Assembly: GCF_900094545.1 (NCBI RefSeq)
Contig: NZ_FMAH01000035.1
Location: forward strand, 1-64,000
DNA length: 64,000 nucleotides
From: Martinezella miluonensis
Lineage (GTDB): Bacteria > Pseudomonadota > Alphaproteobacteria > Rhizobiales > Rhizobiaceae
Direction: 5' to 3'
Position numbers and translations under genes: made by a program. Under the pieces are notes generated by a model. It ran no database searches, was not told the origin of the DNA, and saw only the letters and a program-made list of their open reading frames with translations. Below, piece after piece: positions 16,708-24,014 of this stretch; position 1 is the stretch's first letter; every line of letters begins with the position of its first letter.

Positions 16708-18263
16708 CTGGTCGCCTGCCCTTCTAATTGTTCTTGTTTTGATTCGGCATGGTCCGGGTCGCTGTCATCGGACGACGGCGTCTTGGACAGAGATTGTCCA
16801 AGCGGGCTGTCGGTCAGCAGAATTCCAAGATCGCGAACGCGTTTCTGGTCAGCTGCAATGCGGCGATCGGTTTCCTCTGGATCAAATCCAAGTTCCTCGA
16901 TGACGTCGCTGCGGGACTTGTAACCATTGTCGACGAGCAGCTTTTCTGCCTGTGCATCCTTCAGCGGGTCGATCCAATCGAAGCGCGGCGGGATCCACTT
17001 GACCTTGAAGTATTTCCGACGATTTTGAAGAAAGTCCGGAATATCGCACTCACCGCTGATCACGGCATCCGTCAGCCATCGCGCCCAAATCGGGCGGCAC
17101 ATCTGGAAAACCATGCAGCTGTGTTGCAGCTGCGTCAGGCGGTTGCGAAACTCGACAAGCGATTGACGCGACGAGGAATAGTTCGCCTTGGCGTTGTCAC
17201 CTGTCGCCGACATATACGGCACGCCCATTCCCGACGAGGCCGCTAGTAGATTGCGATACTGGAATGGCTCGTACGAGTTTCCAGCCTCGGCCGGCTCGCT
17301 GAACTTGATATCCTCGCCCGGTAACAGGCTTTGAATCGTGCCAGGCTCCAAGACCGGGAATGGTCCGGGCTCGCCGTTCGGACTGATGTCGTCGTCTTCG
17401 TCGAACATATCGGCCGGCGCTGCGCTCGTCACAAAGCCCGCATACATCGCGGCGAGCCTTTTGCGCTCAAGCTCCGCGTCATTGTACTGGTCGACGAGGA
17501 ACAGCTGCACGATCGACGGCGTGATCCACGGAACACCGCGCATCTGCCCCGGTCGAAGCGGCCGGTAGATATGCAAGACTTCATCCGCCGGCACCCTGAC
17601 GTAGGTCAGCGGGTGAACGCGGTAGTATGGATCGCCTGGATAGACCGAATAGAACCAATAGGCGATGCGCCGGTCGTTGCCATCAAGCTCAATGCCGTTG
17701 ATGATCTGGTTGCCGTCATCAGCCATATGGTTCTTGTTGTAGGCGAGCATTTCGCTTTCCAGCAGCTGCAACTGCAGCGGCACGCCCGGCATGTTGTTGC
17801 TGCCAGATCGGAAGCGAATGAAGCACTCGCCGGCCTCGAACAGCGCTCGGGCGACAAGCGCCTGCAAGCCGTAGAAATCCGTCTGGCCGGTAAAGTCTGC
17901 CTGGTCGGTCCATTCCCGCCAAAGCTTCTGCAGGCCGTCCTTCGTGGCTGCATCACTCAGCAGCAGTGACGGCTTAATGCCGGCGCCGACGAGGTTGGCA
18001 ACAAAGGATTCTGCGGCCGACGCCACATAGGGATTGTTCCGCAACAGATCGCGGGAGCGCGCCCGCAGCTGCTCTCCGTCTGCGGACACGAGCTGTGTCA
18101 TGCTGGCGCGGGTCGGCTGCCACGTCGACAGCCGGCGGCGCATTTGCGCGCCTTCGAAACCCATGCCGGTATAGTATGCCTTGGCCGACTTGGTCTTTCG
18201 ACCAAAGCCAAACGACTTCAAAAGAGAAAACGCCAACGATCCGCCCCTCAAAGTCGCTTGCAT
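16704..18263 (-). CDS. Portal protein, lambda gpB family
   Basis: A 519-residue portal. Family marks are RARSRDLLRNNPYVASAAESFVANLVGAGIKP near residues 68-100, LFEAGECFIRF, a HIYRPLRPGQMRGVPW motif in the middle, and a NYSSSRQSLVEFR segment (residues about 345-358) ahead of the WIPPRFDWIDPLKDAQA region. It forms the ring through which DNA enters the head and to which gpW and FII attach. The start overlaps the end of the gpW gene by 16 bases. Confidence 0.94.
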   Translation of the reverse strand: MQATLRGGSLAFSLLKSFGFGRKTKSAKAYYTGMGFEGAQMRRRLSTWQPTRASMTQLVSADGEQLRARSRDLLRNNPYVASAAESFVANLVGAGIKPSLLLSDAATKDGLQKLWREWTDQADFTGQTDFYGLQALVARALFEAGECFIRFRSGSNNMPGVPLQLQLLESEMLAYNKNHMADDGNQIINGIELDGNDRRIAYWFYSVYPGDPYYRVHPLTYVRVPADEVLHIYRPLRPGQMRGVPWITPSIVQLFLVDQYNDAELERKRLAAMYAGFVTSAAPADMFDEDDDISPNGEPGPFPVLEPGTIQSLLPGEDIKFSEPAEAGNSYEPFQYRNLLAASSGMGVPYMSATGDNAKANYSSSRQSLVEFRNRLTQLQHSCMVFQMCRPIWARWLTDAVISGECDIPDFLQNRRKYFKVKWIPPRFDWIDPLKDAQAEKLLVDNGYKSRSDVIEELGFDPEETDRRIAADQKRVRDLGILLTDSPLGQSLSKTPSSDDSDPDHAESKQEQLEGQATR

Positions 18264-18448
18264 GTTACGGGGCGGAACTGGCGCTTGAGCTTGGTGCCGT
18301 TCAGGTCGGCCTCGATCAGCGCCTTGAGTTCAAGCATCTGCTGCAGATCTCGATACTGCACCGATTTGCCCTGGTAGCTGACGCTCGTCGCGCCAGCCGC
18401 AATCGCGGCGCAAAGCGCCGTGTATTGGGCCTGTGTGTATATGGACAT
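18248..18448 (-). CDS. Head-tail joining protein gpW
   Basis: A 66-residue protein matching lambda gpW: AQYTALCAAIAAGATSVSYQGKSVQYR, then LQQMLELKALIEADL. Both length and fold pattern (two helices with a beta hairpin between) fit. It plugs the portal after packaging and prepares tail binding. It lies between terminase and portal genes, as in lambda. Confidence 0.92.
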   Translation of the reverse strand: MSIYTQAQYTALCAAIAAGATSVSYQGKSVQYRDLQQMLELKALIEADLNGTKLKRQFRPVTCKRL

Positions 18449-18456
18449 CGAAAATC

Positions 18457-20472
18457 CTAGAGATAGCTCGAGCGGCTAATGCGCCGAACCGGGCCGCGCC
18501 TCCGCGGCGCTTGTGCTACAAGCGGCACGGCAGCAGGTGCCGGCGCCGGTCGTGGTGGCGGTTCGCGGGCGGGAACAGGAGTCGGAACGGTAGCAGCAAC
18601 AGGAACGTTGTCGTTCGCTGGCTCGTCCGCGGGTGGTGGTGCCTGTGCCTCCGGCTCGTCGGCCGGAGGCTGTTCAGCCTTGGGGCGACGCACGACATCA
18701 AGCCGTGTGCGCAAAGACTTCAGGGCTGCGTAGGCGTAGACGAATGTGTCGAGCGCCTCGTTGCGCTTGCCTTTGGCGCAAACCCACACGCGGTAGGGCC
18801 GCCCGTCACGATAGCGCGTGACGGCCTGCTCTGCTGTTAGCTGAAAGAAATAGTCAGCATCGACCGCCTCGGCCTGCGGAAAGTGGATGTAGCCCGGCGC
18901 AGGCGCTGGAATGCGCAAGCGGCCATAGATGGCATCTTTCGCCGTATCCACACCAAGAACGAAGAGGTTCTCGTTGGTCTTGGTTTTCGACGCACGCGTA
19001 GGCCAGACTGGCTTTGCTCCTGGCGCGCCCTTGATAGGCCACACCCGCCGCGCCTTTCGGCTCTTGCAGAATGCGAGAACCATTGCCGCATGATGGCCGC
19101 CCGTATCGATGGCAACCGAATGCGTGCGAATGGATCGTCCGGCGTCCGTCATCAACGGCGTCAACAGGTACTCGTCGAGGCGCTGCCATGTGTCTTGTTG
19201 CGACGGATCGCCATGCAACACGAGATAGTCGGCAACCCACGCCTCTTCGCCGGCGCCCCAGACAACCGTCTGAACCTCAAGGCGGTCGCCCTGGACGTCA
19301 ACGCCGGCCGTAGCCACACGCACGCTATCAGGCAGCGAATTCCGGTCGTATGTCTCGATGCGCGAGAGCAGCGGCCCTGCCGAAACAGTCTCGCCGCGCT
19401 CTTCCCACGTCTCGCCAAGGACGGTATTCGTCCAGACCTTTAGAAGCTCAGGGTGATCCTTCGCCTCAAGGAATTCGGTGACGATCTCTTCTAGCTTCAC
19501 CCACGGCGACAGAAGGCCGGGGATATGAAAGCCTGCCGTTCCCTTGAACTCGGCAGTCGCTCGCCATTCACCCTGTCGGATGGCGGCCCAGCGCTGCGCG
19601 TCATTCCAAAGCGATCCGCAGTCCTCGCAGACATAATGCGCCGTTTCCGGCTTATGCCCCTCATGCGAGTTCCAATGAACTTGCGACCACTTGAGATACT
19701 GCCCTACTCCGCAATCAGGGCAAGGAATGAAATAGCGGCGCCGATCGCTGTTCTGAAACTCGCGATCGATGACGCTTTCCCCCTTGATCGTAGGGGTCGA
19801 GCCGACAAGCGTCTTGCGGTTCCAGAACGTCAGCTGACGCTTCTGTGCCAACTTCAGCGGGTCGCCTTCGTCGCCGGCGGAGACCGGATAACGGTCCACC
19901 TCGTCGGCGAGCACAATGCGGATTGGTCGAGATGCAAGACTTGCTGGAGAGTTGGCGCCAACGATGGTCACCTGACCACCAGGGAACGACTTGTGCAGCA
20001 TGGTGTTGCCGCTGTCGCGCGCCTTGCTGTCTGACACCTTGGCGGTCAGCGCCGGCGTGTCGCGCACCATGGGCGCCAGGCGGTCCTTCGACCATGCTTG
20101 CGCCATCTCCAGCGTCGGCTGCATGATCAAGACCGTAGAAGGGTCCTGATCGATATAGTAGCCGATGGTGTTGTTCAGGATCTCGGTATAGCCAACCTGG
20201 CTGCCCTTAGAGATAACGACCTTCGTTACCGCCGGGTCCGCCATGGCATCCATGATACCGCGCTGGTATTCAGCGCGAGCTGTTAGCCACCTTCCGGGTT
20301 CGGCAGACGCTTCCGGACTTAGGCGTCTTTCCTTGTCGGCCCATTCGCTTATCGTCAGATCCGGCGGAGGTGTCAGAACCTTCCAGCAGCTCTTCTGAAT
20401 CGCCCGGTGGGCTGAATGTCCAGTCTCGGAGGCGTGTGCCTGCGAGCTCTTCGAGAGCGTTGTGGATTTCAT
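18457..20472 (-). CDS. Terminase large subunit, GpA family
   Basis: A 671-residue packaging motor. The ATPase has Walker A SKGSQVGYTE (88-97) and Walker B VLADEVD (Asp190-Glu191). A zinc-ribbon-like insert has Cys250, Cys253, Cys281 and Cys284. The nuclease half follows (GVDVQGDRLEVQTVVWG; VAIDTGGHH). The C-terminal 70 residues are Pro/Ala-rich with an ANDN motif and end in basic RRGPVRR, not usual for the core family. The start at ATG 20472 lies 203 bases inside the small subunit gene; the conserved LTISEWADKERRLS region shows that most of this overlap is truly coding. Confidence 0.93.
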   Translation of the reverse strand: MKSTTLSKSSQAHASETGHSAHRAIQKSCWKVLTPPPDLTISEWADKERRLSPEASAEPGRWLTARAEYQRGIMDAMADPAVTKVVISKGSQVGYTEILNNTIGYYIDQDPSTVLIMQPTLEMAQAWSKDRLAPMVRDTPALTAKVSDSKARDSGNTMLHKSFPGGQVTIVGANSPASLASRPIRIVLADEVDRYPVSAGDEGDPLKLAQKRQLTFWNRKTLVGSTPTIKGESVIDREFQNSDRRRYFIPCPDCGVGQYLKWSQVHWNSHEGHKPETAHYVCEDCGSLWNDAQRWAAIRQGEWRATAEFKGTAGFHIPGLLSPWVKLEEIVTEFLEAKDHPELLKVWTNTVLGETWEERGETVSAGPLLSRIETYDRNSLPDSVRVATAGVDVQGDRLEVQTVVWGAGEEAWVADYLVLHGDPSQQDTWQRLDEYLLTPLMTDAGRSIRTHSVAIDTGGHHAAMVLAFCKSRKARRVWPIKGAPGAKPVWPTRASKTKTNENLFVLGVDTAKDAIYGRLRIPAPAPGYIHFPQAEAVDADYFFQLTAEQAVTRYRDGRPYRVWVCAKGKRNEALDTFVYAYAALKSLRTRLDVVRRPKAEQPPADEPEAQAPPPADEPANDNVPVAATVPTPVPAREPPPRPAPAPAAVPLVAQAPRRRGPVRRISRSSYL

Positions 20473-20893
20473 TCTTCACCACGTCGCGAACAACGACCGT
20501 TGACGTCTCCCCCACGATCAGTGGTGCGACCTTCGATGGAATGGTCAGGATCTTTGCCCTGACACGAGCGAACGCAGACGTGACGGCCGAAACCATTTCT
20601 GAGAGCGGCGCGAGCTCGCCGCGCGTCACTGCGTTCTGAAGCTCAAGCCTGTCGGCCGCTTCCTTGTCCTTGCGGGCGCGCTCTTGCTCGCCGTCAATCT
20701 TTCCAGGAGGCACGGCCTGTGCGGCTTCACGGCCGGCGGCGACTTCGCGGATGTGGCGGATGTATTCCAGCCGCACAGTGTCGAGATCGTACGAGCTGCG
20801 CGTCGACTTCGTGATGACGCCGCGCGCTACCAGATCGGCTGCGGTGCGCGTGTTCACGTCGATGTGCTCTGCGACTTCTGCAATGGTGGCCAT
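20270..20893 (-). CDS. Terminase small subunit, Nu1-like
   Basis: A 207-residue DNA-packaging protein. The N-terminal winged-helix segment TIAEVAEHIDVNTRTAADLVARGVI matches Nu1 family DNA binding. A basic/acidic helical middle (GEQERARKDKEAADRLELQNAV) follows. The last 65 residues lie in the region overlapping the large subunit and are polar low-complexity (SDTSAGSDDK), so the C-terminus may be a by-product of the overlap. The ribosome binding site GGAG is inside one arm of an 18-bp palindrome just upstream. Confidence 0.85.
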   Translation of the reverse strand: MATIAEVAEHIDVNTRTAADLVARGVITKSTRSSYDLDTVRLEYIRHIREVAAGREAAQAVPPGKIDGEQERARKDKEAADRLELQNAVTRGELAPLSEMVSAVTSAFARVRAKILTIPSKVAPLIVGETSTVVVRDVVKNEIHNALEELAGTRLRDWTFSPPGDSEELLEGSDTSAGSDDKRMGRQGKTPKSGSVCRTRKVANSSR

Positions 20894-20928
20894 CGTTTCA
20901 ACGCTCCGACATGTCGGAGCCTAAACAT
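20854..20928 (-). CDS. Possible 24-codon leader peptide overlapping the small terminase start
   Basis: An ATG at 20928 is preceded by a strong GGAGGGGGG ribosome binding site and opens a 24-codon frame (MFRLRHVGALKRW...) that runs across the palindrome and the small terminase start codon in another frame. The spacing is good, but no homology can be claimed. It could regulate translation of the terminase genes by moving ribosomes through the hairpin, or be chance. Confidence 0.3.
   Translation of the reverse strand: MFRLRHVGALKRWPPLQKSQSTST
20903..20920. promoter_or_regulatory. 18-bp perfect palindrome upstream of the small terminase gene
   Basis: GCTCCGACATGTCGGAGC is identical to its reverse complement. 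Its GGAG arm is also the ribosome binding site of the small terminase gene, 9 bases from the ATG. It may be a repressor operator, a translational hairpin, or part of the packaging (cos) region, which in lambda lies just upstream of the small terminase gene. Confidence 0.6.
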
Positions 20929-21020
20929 GATGGCCCCCCTCCAATAAAATATCTGTACCTAGCGAAAGCACGCGGTGGCGCGATCAGCGAGAAACTATTG
21001 AAATATAAGTACCTTCGGAA

Positions 21021-21048
21021 ATTTTATGCATAGGTGATGGGAAAGCAA
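21021..21048 (-). promoter_or_regulatory. Putative sigma70-type promoter for the packaging/head operon
   Basis: On the minus strand, TTGCTT (21048-21043) and TAAAAT (21026-21021) are 16 bases apart, about 130 bases upstream of the small terminase start. The surrounding 190 bases are AT-rich and have no larger gene than the possible leader peptide, so this is the natural place for a late promoter. The call is by eye only. Confidence 0.35.
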
Positions 21049-21078
21049 CGCACATATTGCAATGCTTAGGCGCTTCAT

Positions 21079-21099
21079 GCTATGCGTTTAACGCATAGC
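21079..21099. repeat. 9-bp inverted repeat enclosing a stop codon
   Basis: GCTATGCGT and ACGCATAGC flank the TTA that is the TAA stop (minus strand) of the minor-tail-Z-like gene. There is no following T run, so it is a weak terminator candidate at best; it may be a protein binding site in the same control region as the putative late promoter. Confidence 0.4.
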
Positions 21100-21759
21100 C
21101 ACCTTCATCACATTGGCCATCGATGATGTCGTGGCGCGGCGCATATTCGCTTCCATGCTCACACGGAAGTCGCGGCGGAATGGCACGTCTGGCTTGATGG
21201 TCACGCTCGGCTTGAGCACGAACATGCGCTTGATGCCGCGCCCTGCTCCGCCCCACGATCCGCCGGCCTTACTGACCTGGCCTTTCTTCTTGCCACGCTT
21301 GTAAACGTAGGTCGGATATTTTTTTCCGTACGGTTTAAAGATCGCGCCGTTACGTTCGAATGCGCCAGCAATGGCGGCAGGTCGTTGTGACTTGGCGATA
21401 CCGGTTGGGCCGAGGCGTTGACCTGCAATTGGCACAGCGACGCGGTGATGTTCGGTGCGCTTGACGCCACCGTCAGCATGAAGCTTGAGATTGCCGCGGC
21501 CATTGGCGCGGGCGTCAGTGATCTTGACCGTGAGGTTTGATCGACTGGAATTCTCAACGCTAAGGGCGAATGCAATGAAACCCTTGTTGCGCTGCGTCAT
21601 GTGCTGCGGCCACGTCTGGGCAATCAGCGTGCGGCGCGTATCGTGCGCGGCGGCGTTCAGCGACTTACTGATGGCGAAAGCCATCTGCTTCGGAGATGCC
21701 TCGAGGCGCTTGGCAGCTCTCTCAAAAGCAGACGTGTCGAACTTGACCAGTGCAGTCAT
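21088..21759 (-). CDS. Phage protein resembling minor tail protein Z
   Basis: A 223-residue basic protein. The N-terminus (VKFDTSAFERAAKRLEASPKQMAFAISKSLNAAAHDTRR) resembles the lambda minor-tail-Z family helix region with its ALN-x-A-x-R pattern. The rest is Gly/Lys/Arg-rich (YKRGKKKGQVSKAGGSWGGAGRGIKR) and ends DVPFRRDFRVSMEANMRRAT. I start it at ATG 21759. It is oddly placed upstream of the terminase genes rather than among the tail genes, so the role in the tail is uncertain. Confidence 0.6.
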   Translation of the reverse strand: MTALVKFDTSAFERAAKRLEASPKQMAFAISKSLNAAAHDTRRTLIAQTWPQHMTQRNKGFIAFALSVENSSRSNLTVKITDARANGRGNLKLHADGGVKRTEHHRVAVPIAGQRLGPTGIAKSQRPAAIAGAFERNGAIFKPYGKKYPTYVYKRGKKKGQVSKAGGSWGGAGRGIKRMFVLKPSVTIKPDVPFRRDFRVSMEANMRRATTSSMANVMKVAMR

Positions 21760-21767
21760 GAGCCGAA

Positions 21768-21902
21768 CTAGACGTAGTCGTAGGTGATGGCGACTGGCCC
21801 GAAGCAATACCAGCGCCCGACTACTGTGCCATCGTTCTCAATGGCATCGCACGCGCCGAAGCGCCATTCAGTCGGGCGGAAGCCAAAAGCGATTCCCCAC
21901 AT
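21768..21902 (-). CDS. Small phage protein, 44 residues, unknown function
   Basis: Starts at ATG 21902 with AAGAGG at a good distance and ends 8 bases before the next gene. The peptide begins MWGIAFGFRPTEWRFG, is rich in aromatic residues (four Trp or Tyr-Trp pairs) and ends TYDYV. The codon use looks coding and the spacing fits an operon. No family was recognised. Confidence 0.55.
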   Translation of the reverse strand: MWGIAFGFRPTEWRFGACDAIENDGTVVGRWYCFGPVAITYDYV

Positions 21903-22044
21903 CGGCGCCTCTTGAAAGTGTGATTGATATTGATTTATTCTACCGGTGGTTGGCGCCAGCAGGACCTATCTGAACTCGTATGGCGCAAGGGCATATCGCC
22001 CTAGAGCGGTGGGATCTACCCACCTAAGATAGGAGAGGCAAAGC

Positions 22045-22167
22045 ATGGGTGCTTTTGCGTCAAAGTTGGTGAAGGTTCGGGCTTATGTCCGCATGCGGTT
22101 CGGTCGTCGAGAACACGTCTGTTCGCATGTAAGGTCGTGGCCACGACAACTTTCATTCGATTTCTAA
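22045..22167 (+). CDS. Possible small basic protein, 40 residues
   Basis: A plus-strand frame, MGAFASKLVKVRAYVRMRFG to LSFDF, with a strong AGGAGA ribosome binding site 8 bases before the ATG. It is Arg-rich and points away from the packaging operon. A large GC-rich hairpin follows at 22223. No homology is claimed; the ribosome binding site and composition are the only support. Confidence 0.4.
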   Translation: MGAFASKLVKVRAYVRMRFGRREHVCSHVRSWPRQLSFDF

Positions 22168-22222
22168 CCCCAGCGTCATAACCTGGGCAGCAGGCGCCAA
22201 CCACCTCCTCAGCAAACCGAAA

Positions 22223-22258
22223 GCGGCCGCTCAACACCATTTCCGGTGGAGCGGCCGC
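22223..22258. repeat. GC-rich hairpin with two NotI sites
   Basis: GCGGCCGCTC (22223-22232) pairs with GAGCGGCCGC (22249-22258), and inside it CACC pairs with GGTG around a 6-base loop, with a two-base bulge. The stem is very stable. No T run follows on the plus strand; on the minus strand TTTCGGTTT follows. It probably ends transcription between the plus-strand early genes and the leftward late genes, or is a structural site. Confidence 0.5.
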
Positions 22259-22378
22259 AGGATCGCCCGTCGCCGAGGAGAAGCGCCAGGTGATGCTTAT
22301 TTACTTAGAATTGCACCATGAATATTTGCGGTTGTTCAATTTTGACACGCTAATTGGTCTCCATCAAAGGAGATCGAA

Positions 22379-22669
22379 ATGCGAGATTTGACCAACTTCT
22401 TTTTGTGGCGGAAAACATGGACGTTGATCGCTTTAGTTTTTCTCATGGCTTCATCGGCTTTCTCATGGCCGGCGGTATCTGATATTCGGATCTTCTGGTC
22501 TGTTTGTGCCGCCATCGTTTCGACCATCATTCTCTTCGGCATTGCATTGTACGACTGGAAGGTGAGTGCCGAGGAAGAGGCAGATTACGCCGAATTTCAA
22601 GAGCAGGTGCAACAAATGGAGAGACGCATCAATCGCCTCGAAACCGCGTTGCAGCGAGCGGCCGAATAG
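22379..22669 (+). CDS. Small membrane protein with two TM segments and a coiled coil
   Basis: A 96-residue protein with AAGGAGA upstream of the ATG. Residues about 14-30 (TLIALVFLMASSAFSWP) and 39-57 (FWSVCAAIVSTIILFGIAL) are membrane segments; the C-terminus (EEADYAEFQEQVQQMERRINRLETALQ) is a coiled coil. It is a plus-strand gene in an otherwise leftward prophage. Two TM segments plus a cytoplasmic helix would fit a holin-like or exclusion protein, but this is speculation from topology. Confidence 0.7.
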   Translation: MRDLTNFFLWRKTWTLIALVFLMASSAFSWPAVSDIRIFWSVCAAIVSTIILFGIALYDWKVSAEEEADYAEFQEQVQQMERRINRLETALQRAAE

Positions 22670-22695
22670 CTACGCCCGGGCATATTTCAGTGATT

Positions 22696-22815
22696 TCACG
22701 ACATAAAGCTCATGACTGCCAAAATATCGCCCAGGCGACTCAAGGCTAACCCAGCGATCAACGCGAGTATGAACGTCCGCGGATCGAGAGCCGCCTCAAT
22801 GAAAAGAGGCACCAA
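22696..22815 (-). CDS. Possible tiny hydrophobic protein, 39 residues
   Basis: Downstream of the 315-residue gene, a minus-strand frame starting at TTG 22815 or GTG 22812 reads VPLFIEAALDPRTFILALIAGLAL then SRLGDILAVMSFMS. It has one clear membrane segment. There is no good ribosome binding site at the right distance, so expression is doubtful. The hydrophobic pattern is unlikely in a random frame. Confidence 0.3.
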   Translation of the reverse strand: MVPLFIEAALDPRTFILALIAGLALSRLGDILAVMSFMS

Positions 22816-22848
22816 CTAAGCGGCCCGAATTCCTCTCATATAGATACG

Positions 22849-23796
22849 CTAGAACGCGCCACGTTTGGGCACATCGTCTGCAACTTTATTGTTGTCGTTC
22901 GCCGCCGTGAGAACCATCGCCGCTTCGACGAGCGCCGCTTTGCCGGCCCGATCCGCATAATCTTCGCTGTAGCCAAGCCGCATTCCGATAGATTTGAGCG
23001 AACCGCGTGCGGCAACCTCCTCGATCACCGCGGCGGTTTCTCCTTGCCGTACCTCCGGTGCTTCCCATGCTTGAGCGCCACCTGAGGTATTCCCCTTGGG
23101 GTTTGAGACGCCACCGATGAATCCGGCTCCTTTGGCTACACCGTCCTTGCACTTGGTTGCGCGAAACGGCAGTTGTTCGAAGGGAACGCTGCCGTCGACG
23201 CCAAGACTTTGTAATAGTCGACGGGCTTCACTTACGCCCGGCAGCGGATCCAACATCGGCAGCAAGACGGGACGGTTCGAGATATTTCTTGGCAATGGCG
23301 TGGCTTCCAATGGTGACCTCGTTGTCGGTTTTGTTTTCAGATAGCGATCAGGATTTCTCGTCGGAGTTTTGTCGGCACTCGGTGGAGACACCCGGTCGAC
23401 GGGTCGGAGCTTGTGGCCTTTTTTGGTCACTCCCCATTCCAAAAGTTCGCCATTGCGAAATTTGAGCGAGCCGAGACTGATGCGCTCACAACCCTTCTCA
23501 CCTCGTTGAAAAACCGGGTTCGCTCCCGCCGAGGCCTTCATGAGTTCGCCGATTGTCGGACGGATTTCCTGGCGGCTCTCAGCGATCTCCACCGACCAGT
23601 CGCTCTTCGGCTTCGGCATTGCTTCGGCCACCGCCTGCGCAAGATTCGGATGATTGTCAAAAAGCCACCGAAGTGCCGGAAGTGTACCGCGATAGCGCGG
23701 CTGGGCTTGTTTGACGGGCTTGTTGTCGTTGGCTGCAGCGACAGGAGTCGGTTCGGCAGAAAGTGCTTCGGAGAACGACTTGTATTTTAGCGTCAT
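22849..23796 (-). CDS. Unknown prophage protein, 315 residues
   Basis: I do not recognise the family. The protein has an N-terminal AANDNKP motif near residue 22, a possible helical region (PALRWLFDNHPNLAQAVAEAMP), a Pro-rich linker, and a region LLPMLDPLPGVSEARRLLQSLGVDGSVPFEQLP near residues 178-210 followed by TAAVIEEVAARGSLKSIGMRLGYSEDYADRAGKAALVEA, which looks like a helix-turn-helix (about residues 255-295). A second AANDNNK motif is close to the C-terminus. It overlaps the upstream gene by 4 bases (ATGA). A DNA-binding role is possible but not shown. Confidence 0.7.
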   Translation of the reverse strand: MTLKYKSFSEALSAEPTPVAAANDNKPVKQAQPRYRGTLPALRWLFDNHPNLAQAVAEAMPKPKSDWSVEIAESRQEIRPTIGELMKASAGANPVFQRGEKGCERISLGSLKFRNGELLEWGVTKKGHKLRPVDRVSPPSADKTPTRNPDRYLKTKPTTRSPLEATPLPRNISNRPVLLPMLDPLPGVSEARRLLQSLGVDGSVPFEQLPFRATKCKDGVAKGAGFIGGVSNPKGNTSGGAQAWEAPEVRQGETAAVIEEVAARGSLKSIGMRLGYSEDYADRAGKAALVEAAMVLTAANDNNKVADDVPKRGAF

Positions 23797-24014
23797 TTTG
23801 AGGCCTTTTTGATCTGCTTATTTCCGGGACGGTTATCGTTGGCAGGCGCGAGCGACCCGAAGTCGACCATGGTGGGCCGCCGCGCCGCGGCATCATTGAG
23901 TTTCTCGAAGGCTGCTCGTCGGTCGCGCGGCAGAACGAAATCCCTCGTCATCTCTGGAGCGGCGCCGACGCCGGGAAAAGGCCCGCCAATGTTTTCGAGT
24001 CGTGATCGGATCAT
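23793..24014 (-). CDS. Small unknown prophage protein, 73 residues
   Basis: Reads MIRSRLENIGGPFPGVG, then DFVLPRDRRAAFEKLNDAAARRP and a C-terminal APANDNRPGNK with a basic end. It is tightly coupled to both neighbours: its start directly follows the stop of the upstream gene, and its stop overlaps the downstream start by 4 bases. No family recognised; it carries the same ANDN motif as other prophage proteins. Confidence 0.6.
   Translation of the reverse strand: MIRSRLENIGGPFPGVGAAPEMTRDFVLPRDRRAAFEKLNDAAARRPTMVDFGSLAPANDNRPGNKQIKKASK

Noticed and set aside
22712-22819. Plus-strand 35-codon frame after the 22379 gene
   Set aside because: Weak ribosome binding site and a low-information basic sequence; the minus-strand hydrophobic frame in the same place is the better candidate.
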